A stretch of 64,000 nt of DNA from Jaenimonas drosophilae (GCA_030849065.1 JASAON010001648.1:108104-172103), one strand, 5' to 3'; positions 47,704 to 58,400 are shown, counted from the stretch's first letter. Notes: a model not told the origin generated them from the letters alone. Numbers and translations: made by a program.

Positions 47704-49158
47704 TCAGTTGAACTGTTCCTTCACGGCACTGACAATGACGTTGAGGGCTTCATTCAGCTCAGCTTCCGTTGCCTGGCCCTTCGCCACAAGACGGAGGGAG
47801 GGCACGTTCTTGGTTGGTTCGTCTTCGGCGTAGATGTGGCGGAGAATCACGATCTTCCTGCGCTCAATGGCCTTCACCACCATGGCGAGCTGCTGATCCA
47901 CCTTCTCGCGTCCCGTCACCGACACGTAGTCATCCTGCACCGCCAACACAATCACCGGAGACGCATCATCCACGCACTCCACGAGACGAATCTTGGCCGC
48001 GTTGAAGTTGGCCGAGCGCAACGCGCCACGCATCGCACGTGTGCGCTCATGCAGGCGCGTGGTGAAGTCCTTTTGCTTGTCGAGGAGCTCAATCGCCTTG
48101 GCGGCCGAGGCGGTGATGTAGGGAGGAAGAGAGGCAGAGAAGACGTAGGCCGAGGCACCAAGACGCTGGAAGTCCGTCACGGCAATGGCACCAGCGCAGA
48201 AGCCACCAACCGCACCGAGAGAAGTGCTGAGGCTGCCCACGTACACATCCACCTTGCTCGTGGGAATGCCATAGTGCTCCGGCGTACCACGCCCTGTAGG
48301 GCCCACGGCACCAAAGCCGTAGCTGTCTTCGAGAATGAGCCTGAACTTGTACTTGTCGCAGAGGGCGAGGATGGCGGGGAGGGGGCACATGTCGCCCATG
48401 TTCTTGAAGACGCCTTCCGTCACAACGTAGCGACGATTGGGCTTGTTGGGGTTCTCCTTCGCCACGATGGCCTTGAGCTCTTCCTCAAGGCTCGTCATGT
48501 CATTGTGGCGGAAGATGCTCAGATTGGCGCGGCAGAGACGGCACCCTTCAACGATGGAAGAGTTGCACATGCCATCGTACACAAGATAATCGCCCTTGCT
48601 GGCGTAGCACGAGATGAGGGTGGAGACGGTGGCGTAGGCGAAGCTGTACACGACCGCGTCCTCCGTGTGGAGAAACTTGGCGATGTTCTCCTCCGCATCC
48701 AAGTGAGGCTTGACGGTGCCGTAGAAGCCGCGGGGGCCGCAGCTACCCACGCCATAGGCCATCACCGTCTTGCGGGCCGTATCAAGGATGTCGGGGTTGG
48801 TGGAGAAGCTGTGGTAATCGTAGGTGCCAAGGTCCAGACATTCCGTGGGCTCATCGAAGTGGCCCTTGTGCACGGTCAGGTGTACGCCACTGCGGGCCTC
48901 CACCTCTGGCAAGTCGGTCGTACCTCCCGCGGTGACGTTGGAGGTGGTGGCGTACTCCGCGCGGAAGGGCTCCGAGCGGAAGGCGGCGAGGCGGCGCTCC
49001 TGCTCCTCGAGCGAGGGCCACTTGTAAATGGGCTTGGTCGGCTTGCCGCGGCGCTTCCGGAGCAGGACGTAGGTCAGCACCGTTGCAAAGGTGATTTCGA
49101 GAATGAAGTGCACCGGGTGGTCCACTGCCTGATCCAACAGCAAACCAGTAAGAGACAT
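47704..49158 (-). CDS. SPT1: Serine palmitoyltransferase subunit 1 (LCB1/SPTLC1)
   Basis: 484 aa, ATG at 49158. An N-terminal membrane segment ('FILEITFATVLTYVLL', near 18-33) is followed by the alpha-oxoamine synthase fold: 'VMAYGVGSCGPRGFYGTVKP', 'VYDGMCNSSIVEGCRL', 'LILEDSYGFGAVGPTGRGTP' and 'GSLSTSLGAVGGFCAG' near 305-320. The last element stands where LCB2 has the PLP-binding lysine (TxTKSFG); its absence marks the LCB1 partner. With LCB2 it condenses serine and palmitoyl-CoA in the ER to start sphingolipid synthesis. The full antisense strand also has an open 445-codon frame (47836-49173), a codon-bias shadow. Confidence 0.95.
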   Translation of the reverse strand: MSLTGLLLDQAVDHPVHFILEITFATVLTYVLLRKRRGKPTKPIYKWPSLEEQERRLAAFRSEPFRAEYATTSNVTAGGTTDLPEVEARSGVHLTVHKGHFDEPTECLDLGTYDYHSFSTNPDILDTARKTVMAYGVGSCGPRGFYGTVKPHLDAEENIAKFLHTEDAVVYSFAYATVSTLISCYASKGDYLVYDGMCNSSIVEGCRLCRANLSIFRHNDMTSLEEELKAIVAKENPNKPNRRYVVTEGVFKNMGDMCPLPAILALCDKYKFRLILEDSYGFGAVGPTGRGTPEHYGIPTSKVDVYVGSLSTSLGAVGGFCAGAIAVTDFQRLGASAYVFSASLPPYITASAAKAIELLDKQKDFTTRLHERTRAMRGALRSANFNAAKIRLVECVDDASPVIVLAVQDDYVSVTGREKVDQQLAMVVKAIERRKIVILRHIYAEDEPTKNVPSLRLVAKGQATEAELNEALNVIVSAVKEQFN

Positions 49159-49501
49159 GGCGTGTGTGGATGAAGGTATGATGGCTTGAAAAGAAGAAAA
49201 GGCGGTATGAGAGTTGTGGGTGTGTTGTGATCAGCAACTAGCAATAACAAGGAACATCAATCAAGGAAGAAGGGTGATAGAAAGATGGAGCTCAGTATGG
49301 TCATGCAGGCATGTAAAGCATTAGACGCATCACACAACAACAGTTTATTTTGTGCCTTCGTTAGCAGATTTCATTCTCCTCTCCCACATCACCGAGCAGC
49401 GGCAGGTCCATCAGCATACGTGTGTTGTCGCAGGTGGGCAGGACTCCGCGGCGCGTCGAGCGGTTTCCAGAGGCTACACATTCGTGTTGCCCGATTTGTT
49501 C
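49159..49501. other. Intergenic spacer, 343 bp
   Basis: SPT1 leader and 3' UTR of the DUF501 gene. No gene recognised; overlapping short frames are on the opposite strand and low in quality. Confidence 0.55.
49185..49203 (-). promoter_or_regulatory. Probable trans-splice acceptor of SPT1
   Basis: CCTTTTCTTCTTTTCAAG on the coding strand, 26 nt upstream of the ATG at 49158. A textbook polypyrimidine tract and AG. Confidence 0.65.
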
Positions 49502-50470
49502 TTAGTTTCTTCGCCTTTTCTTTTGGGTGCGTGGTGCCTTGCCATCCACAAAGACGACGATGTCGTAACAACGCTGGCAGAGATCAAGCTCTGACAGCTC
49601 CTTGGCACCATGCCAATGACCAAGACCAGGGCCAGGCCTCCCCGTGGGCCACTCAGACGGAGGAGCAGGCGGTAGCGCAGAGCTGGAGGCCAGGCCAAGC
49701 CTGCCAGATTCATCGGAGCACACGCGGAGAAAGTACTCAAGCAAGGACGCGTGGGAAAGAGCATGGCGCAACGCGTCCACCTCCTCCTTCGTCATGCCAA
49801 ACTGCTCCATCGTCGTCAGGGGCTCCCCTCCATCGGGAGCCACAGCCTTCACCGTGGGAAGCAGGCCGTGAACGAAGACGATGTAGTTTGCAATGGCCAG
49901 GCCAATCGGGTTGGTTGCTCCGCAGAGTTCCTGAGCGACAAGAGCATGGAGGCACTTCATGTCTTCTGCATGATTCACGGCGGCATTGCCAAATTTTCGT
50001 CGTGCCGACGCGCCGTGAGAGCTGCTCGCGGCCAGTGAATCCGCCACATCCTCCGTCATGAAGTGTGTTTGGAAGAATGCAAACTGATGTGGAGGCAAAA
50101 GCTCCTCCACACGCCGCTCAAAGGTCGCATGGGACGCGCAGTGTTCCTCCATGGCCGTGGTGCTCTGCTCCAGGAAGCGGGCAACGCTCTGCACCCCGCC
50201 TGCACGCTCCACGTGGCCGATAAAGTTGTTGATGAAGGGGCATGTTAGCCAAAATGGGGTGGCACCAATCGTCGCCGAGGTTCCAGACCGGCCAGTTTTG
50301 CCCGAGGTGATGCACAACACCGCTGCTGCTCCATGTGCAGGGCACGTAAAGAGCGGCGCATCGGGCATGCGGTAGTCTTCGACCTTTGCTGCAGCCATGT
50401 AGTCGCTCACTGTCTTCCTCGGGGTGAGCTGGCTGGTGTCCGTCACCGGTGATGATGGCGTGGCAGTCAT
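49502..50470 (-). CDS. DUF501-domain protein
   Basis: 322 aa from the ATG at 50470 (a TTG extension of 7 codons exists upstream). Motifs match the DUF501 family in order: 'TPFWLTCPFINNFIGHVERA' with 'GGV' near 70-92, then 'NHAEDMKCLHALVAQELCGA' with 'TNPIGLAIANYI' near 165-197. The conserved 'KCLHA' and 'NPIG' (family NPVG) elements are clear. DUF501 is a bacterial family of unknown function, best known from Actinobacteria and Thermotogae, and as far as I recall it also occurs in kinetoplastids. Here it has a 50-residue N-terminal and a 120-residue C-terminal extension, the latter ending in a basic KKRRRN tail that could be a nuclear signal. Confidence 0.8.
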   Translation of the reverse strand: MTATPSSPVTDTSQLTPRKTVSDYMAAAKVEDYRMPDAPLFTCPAHGAAAVLCITSGKTGRSGTSATIGATPFWLTCPFINNFIGHVERAGGVQSVARFLEQSTTAMEEHCASHATFERRVEELLPPHQFAFFQTHFMTEDVADSLAASSSHGASARRKFGNAAVNHAEDMKCLHALVAQELCGATNPIGLAIANYIVFVHGLLPTVKAVAPDGGEPLTTMEQFGMTKEEVDALRHALSHASLLEYFLRVCSDESGRLGLASSSALPPAPPSEWPTGRPGPGLGHWHGAKELSELDLCQRCYDIVVFVDGKAPRTQKKRRRN

Positions 50471-50764
50471 GTTGGTGGTGAGGCCGCCCAACCGTGATGC
50501 TCAACCACGCACGAGCGAGTAACGATTGCTGCTGGCTACAGTGAAAACCCAAAGGAAAGGGAAAAGAAGCAGGTAGAGAAGCATCAAGAACATCGCCGCA
50601 TTCATCATGATCGCACGCGGAGCCAGTTACTCATAGTACAACATCACTGCACTGTTGCTTTGTTGTTGGTAGAGCAGCTCTGTGGAGTCATGGACGACCA
50701 CCACTTGAAGCAACTTGTTTGTGGTACATCAAACAGGAGGGCGTGGCATGGCCCCCGCGTTCAC

Positions 50765-51322
50765 TCATTGCAGTCCGTAGATCTTGTTGGCCTCGGCCGT
50801 TGTGAAGACCATCTTCTTCGGCTGCGACATGCGATTCACCGAATCCTTCATGTCTGCCGCGCTCATCTTCTTAGGTTCCCCCACAGCCGCCTCTCGGTCA
50901 AAGAGGTACCTACGCCTGCTCTCCTCCATGTTGGCATCACGCTGGCGCACCGACTCCGTGTACAGACGATTCACGCTTTCATCCACCTCGGATTGGGTGA
51001 GCTCCACAGGAGCCTTGCGTTTTCCGTTGGGAAGAACACTGTTTGGGGGAGCATTGGCATTGCGGTAGACGGCCGTATCGCTTTCCTGCGCACGCTCCTT
51101 TCGTCGGGCCATCTCCACGTCCACCTGGCGCTCGACGCTCTCCTTCAGTTGCTCATCGGAAATGGTGGTTGGGGAGGCCACGGGGTAGTAACGACGATCT
51201 AGTTCTTCTAGGTTCTTCTGGCGCTCCTCAATCGCTTGCGTGTACACACGCTCAATGAGCTTTTCCTCGTCCTCCTTGTTGAGCTTTTGCCCCTCGGCGT
51301 TGTACTCCTGTTCCTTGCCCAT
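50765..51322 (-). CDS. Small charged coiled-coil protein with internal repeats
   Basis: 185 aa from the ATG at 51322; the acceptor-like TTGTCGTGTAG lies 19 nt before it, so the 34-codon upward extension is excluded. Four degenerate repeats of about 40 residues are visible, each beginning with an acidic turn and 'SV(N/E)R': 'EEKLIERVYTQAIEERQKNL', 'DEQLKESVERQVDVEMARRK', 'QSEVDESVNRLYTESVRQRD' and 'AADMKDSVNRMSQ'. The first and third end 'RRY(Y/L)'. No membrane segment and no known enzyme domain. It looks like a cytoskeletal or flagellar small repeat protein; the family is not recognised. Confidence 0.75.
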   Translation of the reverse strand: MGKEQEYNAEGQKLNKEDEEKLIERVYTQAIEERQKNLEELDRRYYPVASPTTISDEQLKESVERQVDVEMARRKERAQESDTAVYRNANAPPNSVLPNGKRKAPVELTQSEVDESVNRLYTESVRQRDANMEESRRRYLFDREAAVGEPKKMSAADMKDSVNRMSQPKKMVFTTAEANKIYGLQ

Positions 51323-51555
51323 CTTGCGTGGGTTAGGGAGACTACACGACACACAACTAAGAATCTGATGCCAAAAGACAGCAACAAACAAGAAGGGGAA
51401 AAGTTCATTGAAGTGTGTCATCACATGTGCCCCTTCAGAACGCGATGATGCCCTTCATCATGTAAGACAGTAGTAGCTGGTGGTCTTCTTCACGACGTGA
51501 AGTAACAAGAAGGGGGGTCAAACAACTCCCCTTCTCGTGCCAACTTGTGCAGGTG

Positions 51556-52962
51556 TCACGCCACAAACCCCGTCGCCTGCTCCCACGCACGAAGGATGCC
51601 TTGATCCTGTTCGTGGTAATGAGCAATGCCCTTGTGGTGTTTATCATCCAAATCCACCACCCCCACACGGCACACCGCTCCATCACGGAGGGCAGGAGAA
51701 GGCCACTCGACGAGGGTTCCTGCATCTCCAAAGAGCGCCGTTCGTGCCGCTCTCTGCGTAGGCGCGACGCACTCAACGCAGGCAACTTCATCTGGAGTCT
51801 GCGGTGGCGGCAACATGGAAATGATGAGTGACACATCACGTGCCGTCGTTGCGACGAAGAAGCGCTCCACGCAGGAATGAAGGTCCACGGAGGGTGGCAT
51901 GCGAGCCCATCGGCATGGATCACCGGCCCACTGATCCCACGACGCCTTTGCGTGTTGCAATACCTCTGGTGAATGGCGGCATGCGCAGCTCGTGGTGTTA
52001 TCACGTGTGGGGTCCACGATCCATTCAACCTTCGCCCCAGTCGGAGCCCGTGACCACCAATACAGCAGTTCCACATCCATCAACACAGGTTCATCCTCTT
52101 CATGTGAAAGGCGGCCAAACAGCTGAAGACTGGCAAGCCGGTCTCGTAGATCCGCCACGGCATCCAACGCACGCGCAGTGTGGCGGCAAACCTCAGAAAA
52201 CACCGCGTCCTTCGGCGTCACAAAGGGAATCGATGACGTTTCTTCTTCTCTCACCGTGGGTTGTGATGCGCCGTGGAAGCGCACCTTCACATGCTTTGCA
52301 CTGGTGGGGTTTGTGGCTAGCGACATGAGTGAGGTGGCGGTGGGGATGTGTGTAGGCATGAGCAGATCGTTCGGGCAGTACGTGGGAGGCCTGAATCCTG
52401 CATGCTCCTCCTCATGTTGCTGCTGCTTCCAGCATTGCATTTGGCCAAAACGGCAGACATACCACTTCGACCAGTGCAGCAAATGAGAGACGCCATCAAT
52501 CACAATCCCAACCACAAACGGCCGACGCCAGGCACTCTTTGGCTTTACTTCCACGCTGTAGACGTCCATCACACCTCCGCTCGAACCAGCACATCGTGGA
52601 GGAATCCACTGCAGATTCGCCATTGCCACTGCCCTAAATGTGCCACCTACACCACAGCTCTCACGAAACTTCTGCGGCATCAACTCCGACAACCGCCTCA
52701 CACACTCCTCCTTCACAAGGACAGGTATGTAGTGCCCTGTGTAGCGTCGAAGTGCTTCATGGCACGTTTCGCAAATGAGGGGCTCCGATACACACAAGCG
52801 AAGCGCCGTGCCACCATCATCGGAGTCAGCCCCTTCACCAGAATTGTTCGTAGGTGCAACATCACAAGAGACGGCATCTGCATCAAATGAGAGATGCGCG
52901 GCATCCACCCGCACCACCACATTGTGCCGCCCAACACCTAGCAAATCACACCCTGAGAGCAT
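51556..52962 (-). CDS. IPK1: Inositol-pentakisphosphate 2-kinase (IPK1)
   Basis: 468 aa, ATG at 52962. The IPK1 motifs are in order: 'GVGRHNVVVRV' near the start, 'VYSVEVKPKSAWR' near 131-143 (family EIKPK), 'CRFGQMQCWKQQ' near 168 (family CR(Y/F)CMHQ), 'FFVATTARDVSLIISML' near 364 (family KDCSIMI) and 'VGVVDLDDK' near 437 (family DLDxK). It phosphorylates Ins(1,3,4,5,6)P5 at position 2 to make InsP6, a cofactor and signal in mRNA export and RNA processing. The zinc-binding/cysteine region and the C-terminal 'HYHEQDQGILRAW' are divergent. 'ETCHEALRRY' near 65 stands in the family's nucleotide-binding area. Confidence 0.82.
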   Translation of the reverse strand: MLSGCDLLGVGRHNVVVRVDAAHLSFDADAVSCDVAPTNNSGEGADSDDGGTALRLCVSEPLICETCHEALRRYTGHYIPVLVKEECVRRLSELMPQKFRESCGVGGTFRAVAMANLQWIPPRCAGSSGGVMDVYSVEVKPKSAWRRPFVVGIVIDGVSHLLHWSKWYVCRFGQMQCWKQQQHEEEHAGFRPPTYCPNDLLMPTHIPTATSLMSLATNPTSAKHVKVRFHGASQPTVREEETSSIPFVTPKDAVFSEVCRHTARALDAVADLRDRLASLQLFGRLSHEEDEPVLMDVELLYWWSRAPTGAKVEWIVDPTRDNTTSCACRHSPEVLQHAKASWDQWAGDPCRWARMPPSVDLHSCVERFFVATTARDVSLIISMLPPPQTPDEVACVECVAPTQRAARTALFGDAGTLVEWPSPALRDGAVCRVGVVDLDDKHHKGIAHYHEQDQGILRAWEQATGFVA

Positions 52963-53238
52963 CTACCATTCATGGGTACTCAAGCGCTTCCTTGGCACTT
53001 CTGACACTGTAGACGCCTCTCCACGCAACTATGAACGACAAAAAGAAGAACAGAGGAGGAAGAAAGTAACATGTTCCTGGCAGCCAAGCGTCATGAGGCT
53101 TCGCTCCTCCTCATTCTGCATGAACCCATTTTTCACACATTTTTCACACATGCCGACGAAGTTCCACTCCTTCGATCATCAATCAGCTACTGCCGTTGGC
53201 ATGAATAATAAAAAAACCGTGTTCTGGCACGCGTCACC

Positions 53239-55080
53239 TCACACAACACGCTGTCCGATGTAGAGCTTCTTTACAAAAATGTACGAGCACAGCACACCAA
53301 TTGTTCCGGTCGTCACACCAATGATGGCAGAGAAGCCAGCCATGTAGCCAAGGTACAGGATTATTGTAGAGACGCTGCGGATGCGCAGATACATTTTGAG
53401 GTACACGATGCTATACAGGAATAAGTAGATGGAGATCGAGCCACAGGAGATGAAGCTCCCCCACCACCAACGGTGGTCTTCACGGCACAGGCGTGCGTAT
53501 GTCACAACGATGCTCAATTCTGCGGTGATGAGTGACACCATGAAGAACATCAGGCAGAGCACTCCAGCCGCATAGAAGGTCTCGTGCTTCCACATGGATG
53601 ACAGAACCAGGGTAACCTCCACAAAAATGGCGCTGAAGGGAACCAAGCCAGGGAGGTACAGCAGCGCGGCCTGGGCAAAGGAGTCAACCACAGGGATCAT
53701 GCGTGGAATGGCGGACACCTTCTCCACGGAAGAAACGCCCTTGGCAAAGCCCATCTTCAGCCCCAAAATCGCCATGGGAACATAGCACAGGACCAGTGCA
53801 CATATCAAGAACATGACGATGGAGAAGGGGATCGCGCGTGACGAGCGACGAATCCAGTAGATCATATTGAGGGTCATGTACCCACCGCTCAACGAAAGCG
53901 GTAACAGCAAGACGCACTGCACGCCGTTGCGCCATGTGTTCTTCTTGAAGTACTTCAGCATCGCACCGGACACAATACCATTCACCATGCTCGCCACGAA
54001 GAAGAAGAAGATGCACCCATTCAGCAGCGCGCCGCTTCGGTGAGAAATGCGAAGGAGATGAATGCCGCCGGCCACAAACACAAGTGATATTAGAGTAATG
54101 ATCTGCGCGCCGGAGCCCAGCAACCCGCAAAAGATCACAACCTGCTCGGGTGGACGGAACACATCCCCACCCAGAAGCTTCCAGCCGCGATCCTCCACGG
54201 CATCTGCCAAATCACCAGCATAGAGTGCCAAGTCCCGCCGAATGGTGCCAGCAATGATCACGGCCGCCACACCACCAAGCAAGAGGACGAAGCAGGTTGA
54301 GTTCACCAACGACACCCAATGGCCACGCTTCCGTGCGCTCTTCTCTGCAATGGTGTGCTCGTAGCGCTCCCAGCGTGTTTCGTAGGTGTGGTCCGGATCC
54401 AGTTCCCACTTCAGGGTGTATGACAACATGACGGCCTCATCACGCCAAATTCCATCTTCGAGCTGAACGCGCCCAGTGGTATCTTCGTCGCAGGGGACGC
54501 TCCTTGGTTCCACAAAAAATCCTGTTATGTAGACGTCCGTGTCAGAGCCTCCTGCTGGGGTGTACATCACCGTAAATGTAAAGTGAGTGTTCCAATGGTT
54601 TTCCTGTCCCACAGTGTAGCCCTCGGCGTAACGACCATCAGCGCGAAGCTCGAGCACAGGAAGGCCATCCAGCGTGAATTGGCCACGATAGCCGTTCTTG
54701 AGGAGGGTACGCCCCTGGCGAATGTGTTTCGGAAGAAAGTCAACTGCGCACACGTTGTGGCACAGTGTGATGTTCTCCCCAACCGTCATGATGTAGCTGG
54801 TGGGGTATGGACGGCTACCCATGATGATTTGGCCAATGCTCTGAGACGCACGATATTCACTGATCACCGCCCTTGGTGGCTTGCACTGTGGCATGCGATA
54901 GAAGTCGTAGGGAAGAATGCGCTCATCCGTCTGGTATGAGTTCCCTTCCACTCGCAACTGTTGGCCAACTTTGTATGCAACTGGCAAAATAGCCCCCTCA
55001 CATACAAGGCACACGTTCAGCAGGCACACCGCAGCCACGAGCAGCACGTGACGCCATAGGCGTGTGTTTGCGCTTGCCAT
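53239..55080 (-). CDS. Transmembrane 9 superfamily protein (nonaspanin)
   Basis: 613 aa, ATG at 55080. An N-terminal signal peptide ('VLLVAAVCLLNVCLVCEGA') is followed by a lumenal EMP70 domain to about residue 250, a first membrane segment ('TCFVLLLGGVAAVIIAG', near 263) and eight more between about 310 and 610, including 'FFFVASMVNGIVSGAM' and 'FSIVMFLICALVLCYVPM'. The C-terminal 'GTIGVLCSYIFVKKLY' matches the family. Nonaspanins act in Golgi/endosomal sorting of membrane proteins. The cytosolic tail ends IGQRVV and lacks the Lys-x-Asp/Glu COPI-binding ending found in most family members. Confidence 0.95.
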   Translation of the reverse strand: MASANTRLWRHVLLVAAVCLLNVCLVCEGAILPVAYKVGQQLRVEGNSYQTDERILPYDFYRMPQCKPPRAVISEYRASQSIGQIIMGSRPYPTSYIMTVGENITLCHNVCAVDFLPKHIRQGRTLLKNGYRGQFTLDGLPVLELRADGRYAEGYTVGQENHWNTHFTFTVMYTPAGGSDTDVYITGFFVEPRSVPCDEDTTGRVQLEDGIWRDEAVMLSYTLKWELDPDHTYETRWERYEHTIAEKSARKRGHWVSLVNSTCFVLLLGGVAAVIIAGTIRRDLALYAGDLADAVEDRGWKLLGGDVFRPPEQVVIFCGLLGSGAQIITLISLVFVAGGIHLLRISHRSGALLNGCIFFFFVASMVNGIVSGAMLKYFKKNTWRNGVQCVLLLPLSLSGGYMTLNMIYWIRRSSRAIPFSIVMFLICALVLCYVPMAILGLKMGFAKGVSSVEKVSAIPRMIPVVDSFAQAALLYLPGLVPFSAIFVEVTLVLSSMWKHETFYAAGVLCLMFFMVSLITAELSIVVTYARLCREDHRWWWGSFISCGSISIYLFLYSIVYLKMYLRIRSVSTIILYLGYMAGFSAIIGVTTGTIGVLCSYIFVKKLYIGQRVV

Positions 55081-55456
55081 GGATGATGTAAAGTGATCCC
55101 CTAATGTTCGGCAGGTGATGGCGAAAAATTAGAAATCTGTTTACTTACTTTCACTGGTGATGTCCGCGAAGTCTTGCGCGAAGTCTACGTGTGTGTGTGT
55201 GTGTGTGGGTGTTGAGCCGCCAGGCTTGTGAAATACTGAAACAGAGAGAAACAGAAGAGAATGGTGGGGTCAGGGAGGTCAAGAACATGAACATCGCAGG
55301 AGAGGGGCACTGTTGATGCATGCAAGAGAAGAAACGTACGTCACACAAGTTAGGGTTTGTGTGGTGGTGTGTGCCACCGCATGAAGAGCAGAAAAGGCGC
55401 ATATGCATGCAGGAGGCTTTGGTACTCACGAAGGGGAGATGCATAGTAAGGAAATC
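55081..55456. other. Intergenic spacer, 376 bp, with a GT microsatellite
   Basis: TM9SF leader (coding-strand ATTTCTAATTTTTCGCC then CATTAG near 55101) and 3' UTR of the 1184-aa gene. A GT run lies at 55189-55207. No gene seen. Confidence 0.55.
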
Positions 55457-58400
55457 CTATTCACTTGGAAGCTGTCGTTGTCGCTCGTTGAGGCATGTGG
55501 CAACCATGGAGGCAGTCACGTCCGCTGGTTGAGTGTCCATCACCTTCCGCTTACTGGATGTGGTGGAGCCTACGTGGCTCGCCAGACCACTTCGACGAAG
55601 AAGCTCCAGTGCACGATCACATTCAGCCCGGTTCCATTTCACGACCAATCCTCGTACCAACCTCTGCAGTTCGCCTTCGTCGTTGGGTTCTGACGAGGCT
55701 GCCTGCAGCCACTGGAGGGCCTTCACCCACCGCTCTGATGGGCTGAGGCTTGCATCGGACCACAGCACCACCTGCTCCGCATGATGACGGAGAAATCGTC
55801 GTGATCCCAGCACGACGGAGGCAATGGAATCGCACTGGCGCAGCGCGTACACCAGTGCCATGCGCTCGCTGGTTGTTGGGTGGCGAAGGCGCTTGAAAAA
55901 GTGCAGGGCGACTTGCCACTCGTGTGGGGCACTCATGCGCAGCATCTGTGATGTGAAGGCGGCGGACACAGGGACTTGCAGGCAGCGCCCCACTTCGAGG
56001 TGCAGGTACCCTAGGAGTATAGAAGTCCCACTTGGTAAATTGGGGTCCAGGAGAAGCTGACGGACTGCGTGGCGCGTTGCTTTTAGTGCCGTTGCAAATT
56101 TAGGGTGACTAGTCAGTCGTTCCAGCAGCCCAGCACTTAGAGCATGATGAATTGTCCGAAGCCCTTCATCGCTCTGACATGATGCCCAGCCATCATGCAC
56201 AGCCGCCACACCGACGAGAGCCACGAAGGTAGGCCAATACAGCGGCTCCACTGTGCGGGGGTGAATATGTGTGACGAACAGCACAAGGGACTGCAGTGCC
56301 ACCTTCAGTTCTCCACGTTTGCACGCGTGGAAGAAGCTCCACAGTGTGTTCACGATGCTACTGTCAGGCCGCAACCGCCGAAGTTCCTCCACTGCCTCAC
56401 ATGAGATGCCTTGCTTCTGGCACTGCTGAGCAATCCAATGCTCATCCACCGTACCTCCGGTGGAATGCATCGTTTGCATCGCTGTAAGTGCGGCCTCCCA
56501 TGGAAGCGCTTGAAGCAGCCGCTGTCGGGCAAAATCATCCACCTCTCCCGGACCAATGTGTTGTAGGCCGCATTGACGCACCAGCTCACGCAGTACCTCC
56601 GTGCGATCCAAGAGACAGAACCCTGCACTCAGCACACGGAGTTGGAGGTTTTTGGTTGCCTGAGCCTCATGTGCCACCAGAGGAGCTGCGGAGGTGCCTA
56701 TGTGGCGTTGCCCTAAAACTTCCATGGAGCTACGTGAATCACCACGAAGCAAATCAACTAGTACCATCACAAAAGGTGACGAGCTCGACTCCAACAGCTC
56801 ACAAAGGAACTGGGTGGAAGCCTCCCTCGGTGCGGCATACACTGCGGTGGCACATCGATCAGCGATTTCCTCGAGTGTCGTTGTGGTCGGGGATGATGTG
56901 GGCAGGGCATCTGGTTGGCTCCAACGGTGAAACAGTCGCATGACTGTCTCCCAACGGCCGGCCATCGAGAAGCAAGTGACGGCCATCAACCGCGCCGACG
57001 AAGAAACGGCGAGAATATGGGCAGGAACCACCGCCAACGCCCGAAGTGCCAGTGTAGTATCCAGTCGAAGACGAAGTGTCTCTGCAGCTCCAAGCAGAGC
57101 CACAGCCAGGGCATAGCGCTGACTCGAAGGGCAGCAAACGCAGCCCGCAGCAAGTAATCGGCATAACTGGCGAAGCAGAAACCGCTCACGTGACGGGTCA
57201 GAAGCTACCCACATCTCGCGAGTACACCTCACAAGGATCTCTTCGACGTCTTCGCAATTGTACATTCGTCCAAAGAGGTCCGTCAGATCCACTCTTGCTG
57301 GAGTAGCACATGTCCTGGTTGGCGTGTGGTGCCCACGTACACGTGAGGGTATCACCTGAAGAAAATACCTTCGATCCTTTTCCGTCGCGTAGGAAGCCAC
57401 AAGTTGGCTCTCCGTGGCGGACTGGAAAGTGTAGCACCGAACTGGGTCCGATGACACTGATACCTCACCAACCTCCAGCTGCTTGGCCTGCAGTAGTGCG
57501 CGCAAACGAGGTGTGAATGCATGTCGCTGGGGGTGACTAGCAACAGTCCGCCAGTCGCCATAGAGGGTGTGAGCCAGAGCTCTTGGTTCATCCATTGGTT
57601 CGGTGGGCCTCGCGATGGTTTTTGGAAGCGGCAGTGGTGACTGAAGGAGGTAGGCCTCCCGCGCAAAGGTCATCAGCTCCGATGGAAGCGCCAACGACCC
57701 ATGCCCCTGGGGCAGCTGATCACTCAGCGGCAGCACCACATCGTAATATCCCGCTGCAGTACCCAGTCCAAGAGCAGCGGACCAATCGCCTCGTCGTGCC
57801 AAACCAACCAAGCGCCGCGTGAGGGTTCCTGGGTACATGCGGTGTGCAGGGGCTCGCAAGGCAGACACAAGAAGTTGTAGGTACTGGGGATGGAGGGTTG
57901 GCAGTTGGTCCACCCACGGGCGCACTCGGGCGTAGGTCTGTAGTGCCTCTGGGAGTGTAGCAAGCAGCTCCAACCCCAGCCTCCACTGATGAGCTGCCCT
58001 CATGAAGTCTGGGCGATCCAGAAGCCCCGCCACAGCTCGATGGTCATTCATCTCCGACGATTGAACCAGCTGGAGAGCTACAATCCACGAAGGGGCAGCC
58101 TTGATGGTCGCAGCAAGAGGCGGGAGGGATGCTGTGGCTTCATCACCCTCTGAGTGCCGCAATGTGGCGAGGGCGCGCATCCAGCTATCCCGTTGTTTCA
58201 GGTATGAGCGCCAACTCCACACGTAGGAGGCGCGTACCGCCGTGGAGCTCTTCAATGTCTCCAGTGCCTCTGACCAACGACCAGCACAGCCCATGAGAAG
58301 GGCTCGCTTCACCGCCAACCCCTCCGTGGCACCACGAGAGTAGGATGACTGGGCCACCAGAGACAAAAGTGCAGCTTGCTGAAGGGCAAGGGCTGCACCA

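Noticed and set aside
47836..49173. 445-codon plus-strand ORF
   Set aside because: Exactly antisense to the serine palmitoyltransferase gene, His/Arg/Val rich, no domain; a codon-bias shadow.
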